64,000 nucleotides of DNA from CALZIK01 sp945787635 (lineage in GTDB: Bacteria; Acidobacteriota; Thermoanaerobaculia; Multivoradales; JAHEKO01). Under the pieces are notes generated by a model, which was not told where the DNA came from, searched no databases, and was given only the letters and a program-made list of their open reading frames with translations. The DNA lies in the NCBI GenBank assembly GCA_947259725.1, contig CAMYNM010000001.1, forward strand, positions 1 through 64,000, given 5' to 3'. A program made the position numbers and the translations under genes. Within the stretch, counting starts at the first letter, position 1; every line of letters begins with the position of its first letter. This document shows, piece by piece, positions 58,320-64,000 of the stretch.

Positions 58320-59821
58320 CATCCGCCAAACCGTTTTCCATGCGTTTCATCTTCCTGTTGGCTCTCGCGGTTCCGGCGAGCGCGGTCTGCGGCTCCGCCG
58401 TCGCGAGTACCACCGGCGACCCGTCGGCCTGGCGCAACGACCGACCCGAGCAGCCGAGTGCCGTCATCGTGCGCAACGCCACGATCTGGACCAGTGGTCC
58501 TCGGGGCAAGCTCGAGGGCGGGGACCTGCTGGTACGGGGCGGCAAGATCCGAGCGGTGGGCGAAGGGCTCACGGCTCCCGCCGGGGCGCTCGAGATCGAT
58601 GCCGCCGGCAAGCACGTCACTCCCGGTTTGATCGATGCGCACTCCCACGCTGCGATCACCGGCGGTGTGAACGAGGGCAGCAACATCACCACGGCCGAGG
58701 TCCGCATCCAGGACGTGATCGACTCGACCGACGTCGACATCTACCGGCAGCTTGCCGGTGGCTTGACCGCCGCCAACCTGATGCACGGCTCGGCCAACTC
58801 GATCGGCGGACAGACCGCAACGATCAAACTGCGCTGGGGAGCACCTCCGGCCGAGCTGTTCATGGCCAACGCGTTCGCCGGCATCAAGTTCGCCCTCGGC
58901 GAGAACCCCAAGCAGAGCAACTGGAACGTGGATGAGCGGCGCTATCCACAGACTCGACCCGGTGTCGAGCAATCGATTCGTGAGCGCTTCACGGCAGCCC
59001 TCGACTACCGGCGCAAGTGGAACGAGCACAACGCCTCGCGCGACCGCAACCGCGTCCCGCCGCGACGCGACCTACAGCTCGAAGCCATTCTCGAGATCCT
59101 CGACGGCAAACGCGGCATCCAGTCGCATTCCTACCGCGCCGACGAGATCATCATGCTGATGCGAATCGCCGAGGACTTCGACTTCACGGTGAAGTGCTTT
59201 CAGCACGTCCTCGAAGGCTACAAGGTCGCGGACGAGCTCGCCTCGCACGGAGCCGGGGCCTCGACCTTCAGCGACTGGTGGGCGTACAAGTACGAAGTCA
59301 TCGACGCCATCCCTTACAACGGCGCGATCATGTGGGATCGCGACGTTCTGGTGTCGTTCAACTCCGACTCCTCGGAGCTCGCGCGCCGGATGAATCTCGA
59401 AGCGGCCAAAGCGGTCCGCTACGGCAACGTGCCCGAGGAGGAAGCGCTCAAGTTCGTGACCTTGAATCCGGCGATCCAGCTCGGCGTTGACGACCGGATC
59501 GGCTCGCTCGAGCCCGGCAAGGACGCCGACTTCGTGATCTGGAGCGGCGATCCACTGTCGACCTACTCGGTCGCGGAACAGACCTGGATCGACGGCCGCA
59601 AGTATTTCGATCGCGCGGACGACCTCGCCCGGCGCGATGCGGTCACAGCCGAGCGGGAGGCGCTCATCTCCAAGGCCCGATCCTTCAAGGAAAAGCCTGA
59701 AGAGGAGGGCGAGGGCAGTGATGAGACCGCGCCAGCCGAGCCTGAATCCGAAACCGAGCCCGAAACCGAGACGGACGCCGAGCCCACCGCCGGCGCTCTT
59801 CGCCAGGGGGTGAACCGATGA
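58316..59821 (+). CDS. Exported amidohydrolase with metal-binding HxH intact
   Basis: 501 residues. Signal peptide FIFLLALAVPASAVCGSA. The metal site is present: GLIDAHSHAAITGG, IQSHSYRADE and FQHVLEGYKVADE, and Asp in VSFNSDSSELARRM. The fold end is GKDADFVIWSGDP. This resembles imidazolonepropionase-like amidohydrolases and is the only member of the trio with an intact metal centre. The C-terminus has an acidic low-complexity tail (about 460-490). Stop and start overlap by 4 bp with both neighbours. Confidence 0.88.
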   Translation: MTSAKPFSMRFIFLLALAVPASAVCGSAVASTTGDPSAWRNDRPEQPSAVIVRNATIWTSGPRGKLEGGDLLVRGGKIRAVGEGLTAPAGALEIDAAGKHVTPGLIDAHSHAAITGGVNEGSNITTAEVRIQDVIDSTDVDIYRQLAGGLTAANLMHGSANSIGGQTATIKLRWGAPPAELFMANAFAGIKFALGENPKQSNWNVDERRYPQTRPGVEQSIRERFTAALDYRRKWNEHNASRDRNRVPPRRDLQLEAILEILDGKRGIQSHSYRADEIIMLMRIAEDFDFTVKCFQHVLEGYKVADELASHGAGASTFSDWWAYKYEVIDAIPYNGAIMWDRDVLVSFNSDSSELARRMNLEAAKAVRYGNVPEEEALKFVTLNPAIQLGVDDRIGSLEPGKDADFVIWSGDPLSTYSVAEQTWIDGRKYFDRADDLARRDAVTAEREALISKARSFKEKPEEEGEGSDETAPAEPESETEPETETDAEPTAGALRQGVNR

Positions 59822-61161
59822 GCCGAAGTCTGACCTTGCTTTGCTGCCTCGCGCTGCTGCCGGTCTCCGGGGCATTCGCCGCCACCACGGCGTACGTGGG
59901 CGCTACCGTCCATCCGGTTTCGAGCCCGGCGATCGAGAGCGCGACCATCTTGGTCGAGGACGGAAAGATCGTCGCGGTCGGAACCGAGGTCGAGATACCC
60001 GCCGATGCAGTCTCCTTCGACATGACCGGAGTCCATCTCTACCCCGGCTTCGTGCACCCTTTGAGCGTCCTCGGGCTCACCGAGATCAGCAGCGTTCGCG
60101 GCACACGCGACTTCTCCGAGATCGGCGAAGTCAACTCCGACATTCGCGCTGAGGTCGCCTTCCACGCCGACTCCGAGCTGCTTCCAGTGGCGATGTCCGG
60201 CGGCATCCTCACCGCTCACGTGGCACCGACCGGCGGAGTCTTCCGGGGAACCTCCGCGGCGGTGAAGCTCGAAGGTTGGAACTGGGAGGACATGACCATG
60301 GCATCCGGCGTCGGAGCCCACGTCGCCTACCCCCGCTTACGGGCGCGAACCGGCGGCTTCAATCCACCCACCGAAGAAGAGGTCAAGGAGCGCAAGGAAA
60401 AGGCGCTCGAGGCCCTCAACGAGACCCTCGACGACACCAAGGCCTACGCCACCGCGATGGCGGCCGCGCTCGAGGGCAAGGCGCCCAAGCCCGAGTATGA
60501 CGCCAAGCTCGCGGCGCTGGTTCCGGTGCTCGACGGCCGGATGCCGCTGTTTCTGTACGCCGACGAGCTCTCACAGATCGAGAGCGCGCTCGACTGGGCC
60601 AAGGAGCGGGAGATCTCGAATCTCGTCCTGGTCACCGGTCCCGACGCCGCGTATCTCGGCGAGCGCCTCGCGGCGGATGGCGTCCGGGTTCTTCTCAACG
60701 GCGTGCTGGCGCGCCCCGATCGCGACTGGGAACCCTACGACGCCGCCTATACTGCCGCCAAGAGGCTTCACGAAGCGGGGGTCGAGTTTTGCATCGGTGA
60801 CGGCGGCGACGGCTTCGACGCGGCGCACGTGCGCAACCTGCCTTTCCACGCCGCGATGGCGGCCGCCCACGGCCTGCCTCACGACGTCGCCCTGCGCAGC
60901 GTCACTCTGAGCGCGGCCGAGCTGCTCGGCATCGGCGACCGCGTCGGGTCTCTGGAGCCCGGCAAGGACGCGACCTTCATCGCCACCAACGGCGATCCGC
61001 TCGAGATCAAGACCCAGATCCTCGGCGCGTGGATCGAGGGCGAGAAAATCGACTTCTCGCTCGACCGACAAAAGCGTTTGCACGAAAAATACGACAATCG
61101 CCCGCGCCCCGACGGGGACCAGCCTGCGGTGGAGGGACTGCGTGAGCAAGGCAAGGGCTAG
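59818..61161 (+). CDS. Exported amidohydrolase-fold protein with degenerate metal site
   Basis: 447 residues. Signal peptide LLCCLALLPVSGAFA. The first half is TAYVGATVHPVSSPAIESATILVEDG and the metal-binding position reads GFVHPLSVLGL, with a single His instead of HxH. The C-terminal ELLGIGDRVGSLEPGKDATFIATNGDP is well conserved. Like the first gene it probably lacks catalytic metals and may pair with the intact middle protein. It overlaps the aminopeptidase gene by 20 bp. Confidence 0.85.
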   Translation: MSRSLTLLCCLALLPVSGAFAATTAYVGATVHPVSSPAIESATILVEDGKIVAVGTEVEIPADAVSFDMTGVHLYPGFVHPLSVLGLTEISSVRGTRDFSEIGEVNSDIRAEVAFHADSELLPVAMSGGILTAHVAPTGGVFRGTSAAVKLEGWNWEDMTMASGVGAHVAYPRLRARTGGFNPPTEEEVKERKEKALEALNETLDDTKAYATAMAAALEGKAPKPEYDAKLAALVPVLDGRMPLFLYADELSQIESALDWAKEREISNLVLVTGPDAAYLGERLAADGVRVLLNGVLARPDRDWEPYDAAYTAAKRLHEAGVEFCIGDGGDGFDAAHVRNLPFHAAMAAAHGLPHDVALRSVTLSAAELLGIGDRVGSLEPGKDATFIATNGDPLEIKTQILGAWIEGEKIDFSLDRQKRLHEKYDNRPRPDGDQPAVEGLREQGKG

Positions 61162-63058
61162 CGGCGCACGGGGGCGTCTCGCGCTTACCGCGGCAGTCCT
61201 CGCCTTCTCCATCGTGCCCGCCTGCCGCCGGCCGGAAACACCGCCGCAAGCCACGGAGCTCGAAGGCGCCGAAACCAAGATCATGGATCCACATTCGTTC
61301 AGTCGGCCCTCCGAGGCGGTCGTGGAGCATCTCGAGCTCGACCTGACGGTGGACTTCGCAGCTCGAATCCTCAGCGGGACGGCAACCCTCGAGATCGACG
61401 TGGCTCCTGGCGCGACCGAGCTCGTGCTCGACACTCGCGGACTCGACATCTCGTCCGTTGAGCTCGTCCGACCCGGCCCGGTGACTCGCGCCGACTACAA
61501 GTTGGGTGAAGAGACGTCTTTTCTCGGGCGCCCACTGGTGATCGGAATCAACGACGGCACCGAACAGGTTCGTGTGGCCTATCGCACCCGACCCGACGCC
61601 GCGGCCCTCCAGTGGCTGTCACCAGAGCAGACCGCAAGCGGCAAGCCCTTTCTGCTCAGCCAGTCTCAGGCCATCCTGGCCCGCACCTGGGTGCCCTGTC
61701 AGGACTCGCCCGGGGTGAGGATGACCTACTCCGCCACCATTCGAGTGCCGCCCGAGCTCCTGGCCGTGATGAGCGCCGAAAATCCCACCATGCGCTCGGC
61801 CGGTGGCGTCTACGAGTTCGAGATGCCTCAGGCGATTCCCTCGTATCTGCTCGCGATCGCGGCGGGCGACCTCGAGTTTCGCGCCATCGACGATCGGGCG
61901 GGCGTCTACGCCGAGCCCTCGCTGGTGGATGCGGCCGCCTGGGAGTTCGCCGACGTGCCCGCGATGATCTCAGCGGCCGAGAGGCTCTACGGACCGTACG
62001 AGTGGGGCCGCTACGACCTGCTCGTCCTGCCCCCCAGCTTTCCCTTCGGGGGCATGGAGAACCCGCGCCTGACCTTCGCCACTCCCACGATCATCGCCGG
62101 CGATCGGTCGCTGGTCGCCCTGGTTGCGCACGAGCTCGCGCATTCGTGGTCCGGGAATCTCGTAACCAACGCCACGTGGGACGACTTCTGGCTGAACGAG
62201 GGCGCCACCACCTACCTGACGTACCGGATCATGGAAGAGCTCTATGGCGCCGAGTACGCGGCGATGCTCGAGGTGCTGGGTCGCCAGGACCTCGCCGCGA
62301 CGTTCGAAGAGCTCGGCCCGGCCTCGCCGGATTCGCATCTCAAGCTCGCCCTCGAAGGGCGCGACCCGGACGACGGCATGAACGACATCGCCTACGAGAA
62401 GGGCGCCGCGCTCTTCCGGTCGCTCGAAGCCGCCGTCGGCCGCGACCGCTTCGACGACTTCCTGCGCACGTATTTCAGCCACTTCGCCTTTCGCTCGCTC
62501 GATACCGAAACCTTCGAGCACTACGTTCGCGAGCATCTCCTCGACCAGGAGCTGGCCGACGGGATCGGGCTCACCGACTGGCTGTATGGCGCCGGTCTCC
62601 CGGCCGACGCGTGGGCGCCGCAGTCCTCGGAGTTCGACAGGGTCGAGGCTCAGATCGAAGCCCTGGAGGATGGCTCGCGGCCCTCCGAGCTCGACGTCAC
62701 CGACTGGACGACCCACCACTGGCTCCACTTCTTGCGTAAGCTCCCCGCCGGCACCACATCCGCCGACCTCACCGCGCTCGACGGCGTTTTCGGATTCAAC
62801 CGGTCGGGCAACTCGGAGATCCAGAGCGCCTGGTTCGAGCGCTCGATCGCCGCTGGTCATGAAGAAGCCTACCCGGCGCTGCGAGAGTTTTTGCTGCGAG
62901 TCGGAAGGCGCAAGTTCTTGAAGCCCCTCTACACCGCGCTCGCAGCGACGCCTGAGGGCCGGGGCTGGGCCCGCGAGGTCTATGCCGAGGCGCGGGGCGG
63001 GTACCACTCCGTCTCGAGCAATACGGTGGACGGGATCCTGGGCTGGGGAGCGGAATAG
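61142..63058 (+). CDS. LTA4H-like M1 aminopeptidase lipoprotein
   Basis: 638 residues from a GTG. The signal ends in an IVPAC lipobox. M1 catalytic domain: FGGMENPRLTFA, zinc-binding His330-Glu331-xx-His334 in HELAHSW and Glu353 in WLNEGATTY (18 residues between the motifs, as in the family). The C-terminal ~170 residues (HHWLHFLRKLPAG onward) match the helical domain of leukotriene A4 hydrolase/aminopeptidase B-type enzymes. It would remove N-terminal residues from peptides at the envelope. It is last in the operon with three amidohydrolase-fold genes. Confidence 0.93.
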   Translation: MSKARASGARGRLALTAAVLAFSIVPACRRPETPPQATELEGAETKIMDPHSFSRPSEAVVEHLELDLTVDFAARILSGTATLEIDVAPGATELVLDTRGLDISSVELVRPGPVTRADYKLGEETSFLGRPLVIGINDGTEQVRVAYRTRPDAAALQWLSPEQTASGKPFLLSQSQAILARTWVPCQDSPGVRMTYSATIRVPPELLAVMSAENPTMRSAGGVYEFEMPQAIPSYLLAIAAGDLEFRAIDDRAGVYAEPSLVDAAAWEFADVPAMISAAERLYGPYEWGRYDLLVLPPSFPFGGMENPRLTFATPTIIAGDRSLVALVAHELAHSWSGNLVTNATWDDFWLNEGATTYLTYRIMEELYGAEYAAMLEVLGRQDLAATFEELGPASPDSHLKLALEGRDPDDGMNDIAYEKGAALFRSLEAAVGRDRFDDFLRTYFSHFAFRSLDTETFEHYVREHLLDQELADGIGLTDWLYGAGLPADAWAPQSSEFDRVEAQIEALEDGSRPSELDVTDWTTHHWLHFLRKLPAGTTSADLTALDGVFGFNRSGNSEIQSAWFERSIAAGHEEAYPALREFLLRVGRRKFLKPLYTALAATPEGRGWAREVYAEARGGYHSVSSNTVDGILGWGAE

Positions 63059-63116
63059 AGAGATGATCGCGCCTGGGTCGAGCGCTACGAGGAAACCTAG
63101 GCAAGACTAGTCGGGA

Positions 63117-63141
63117 GGGGACAGGAAGGAATCCTGTCCCC
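63117..63141. terminator. Perfect hairpin between convergent genes
   Basis: GGGGACAGGA (63117-63126), loop AGGAA and TCCTGTCCCC (63132-63141) form a 10-bp perfect stem. It lies between the M1 aminopeptidase stop and the acyl-CoA dehydrogenase stop. There is no T tract on either side, so it may be a bidirectional terminator or a mobile REP-like hairpin. Confidence 0.45.
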
Positions 63142-63144
63142 GAT

Positions 63145-64000
63145 CTACGACGCGACGCGGGTCGGCTGGGGCTGGGCGGCTTCGCTGAGCAGCTGCTCGG
63201 CGTCCCGCGCCAGGTGGCTCTCGATTCCGATGATGCCCGACTCGATCCAGGCGTGGTCGCCGTTCATCACGCGAACGCCGATCTTGTACTGGAGAGCGTC
63301 GTCGTTGCGCCAGAGATCCCGGAAGAGCTGCTTGACCTTGCGCCGCGAGAGGCGACCGAACATGTCGGCCAGCTCCGCCGCGCGAGCCGCTTCGGCCGAG
63401 CCGGCCTGCTTCAAGGCCTCCGCGCGAGAGACCGACGCGGCCGTGGCGAACAGCTCGTTGGCGATATCCACGACCCTAAACAGGAAGCCCTGCTTGTTCT
63501 GCATGCGACCCTGGTAGACCGTCATGCCGTGGAAGATCTCGCGGGCGAGCTTGCGGGCCTTGCGATCGACGAAACGCAGGTGCCTGGCGTTGCGCCCGAA
63601 GCCCGAATAGCGCGGCCAGAGACTCCAACCCAGCCACCGAGACGGATACCAACCCAGGTAGAACAGGCTGCTCTTGGCGAAAGCGGCCAGCTTGGCGCCG
63701 AGCCCCTTCTTGGGATCGATCAGCGCCCCGGCGACCTGCAGATGCTTGTCCACGGCCTCTCGCGCCATCAGCAGATGCATGATCTCGCTCGAGCCTTCGA
63801 AGATCTTGTTGATCCGGTAGTCGCGCATCATGCGCTCGACGCCGATCGGCTCGTCGCCGCGGTTGGCCAGAGACTCCTCGGTCTCGTACCCGCGGCCTCC
63901 CCGAATCTGCATGGTCTCGTCGATGATCCGCCAGGTCTGAAAGCTGTTCCACTCCTTGCAGGCCGCGGCCTCGAGGCGCAGGTCACGATCCCCGGCATCG
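63145..64000 (-). CDS. Acyl-CoA dehydrogenase, C-terminal part (truncated by window edge)
   Basis: The frame continues open through 64000, so the gene begins beyond the window; about 285 residues are visible. The first visible stretch (RLEAAACKEWNSFQTWRII then DETMQIRGGRGYETEESL) and RDYRINKIFEGSSEIMHLLMAREAVDKH are the conserved C-terminal ACAD signature. A further extension of about 190 residues follows with long helices, as in larger VLCAD-type enzymes. It oxidises acyl-CoA with FAD. An internal ATG at 63912 is not the start. Confidence 0.9.
   Translation of the reverse strand, partial: DAGDRDLRLEAAACKEWNSFQTWRIIDETMQIRGGRGYETEESLANRGDEPIGVERMMRDYRINKIFEGSSEIMHLLMAREAVDKHLQVAGALIDPKKGLGAKLAAFAKSSLFYLGWYPSRWLGWSLWPRYSGFGRNARHLRFVDRKARKLAREIFHGMTVYQGRMQNKQGFLFRVVDIANELFATAASVSRAEALKQAGSAEAARAAELADMFGRLSRRKVKQLFRDLWRNDDALQYKIGVRVMNGDHAWIESGIIGIESHLARDAEQLLSEAAQPQPTRVAS

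Overview
The window is high-GC bacterial chromosome (roughly two thirds G+C by eye) with dense genes and many overlapping start/stop junctions. Two exported VWA-type proteins, one closely resembling the VWFA-related family described in Acidobacteria, together with many secreted peptidases, amidohydrolases and lipoproteins, suggest a Gram-negative acidobacterium, possibly near Thermoanaerobaculia. That assignment is inferred from gene content only. No rRNA, tRNA or CRISPR array was seen.

Layout. 1-240: probable IS481-type element end inserted in a copy of a local intergenic repeat. 241-8254 (minus): NtrY-like giant sensor kinase, urocanate hydratase, histidine ammonia-lyase, LemA. 8368-11017 (plus): YifB/ComM AAA protein, a Phd/VapC-type toxin-antitoxin pair with a palindromic operator, and a CPBP-protease remnant. 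11058-14852 (minus): PAS-GGDEF-EAL protein and VWFA-related protein. 14911-18533 (minus): five-gene Mla-type lipid transport operon (STAS, MlaE, MlaF, MlaD, lipoprotein). 18579-21867: membrane protein, divergent XRE regulator, alpha/beta hydrolase. 21991-25992 (plus): a protein joining a Lys/Ala-rich tail, an alpha/beta hydrolase and a subtilisin, followed by a CD39-like nucleotidase lipoprotein. 26001-30504 (minus): membrane protein, HpnR-like B12 radical SAM enzyme, DUF1028 protein, secreted subtilase. 30700-34325 (plus): M28 peptidase, SGNH hydrolase with a calcium-repeat tail, YajQ. 34534-36188 (minus): two-gene ABC exporter. 36352-40099 (plus): M23 peptidase and SecA. 40236-46535: VWA and TPR pair, DAO-family oxidoreductase, IMP dehydrogenase, GH113-like protein. 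46641-53667 (minus): HerA-like ATPase, VOC protein, M24 peptidase, thioredoxin, RibF, RimO. 53708-56434: methyltransferase, MarR regulator, ICMT-like membrane methyltransferase. 56718-63058 (plus): operon of three exported amidohydrolase-fold proteins and an LTA4H-like aminopeptidase. 63145-64000: 3' part of an acyl-CoA dehydrogenase gene.

Common themes are exported peptide and amide breakdown (two subtilases, M28, M23, M1, three amidohydrolases, DUF1028), histidine catabolism, envelope lipid maintenance and cell-surface signalling. A dispersed palindromic repeat, about 29 bp with two GTCGAC sites per full copy, lies in at least five intergenic regions, mostly beside gene 3' ends. At one convergent junction it forms a 41-bp-period tandem array. 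The most unusual protein-level features are the hydrolase-subtilase fusion, its CD39-like neighbour, the amidohydrolase trio in which the two outer members lack the metal-binding HxH, and the SGNH protein with a C-terminal TSP3 plus Cys module.
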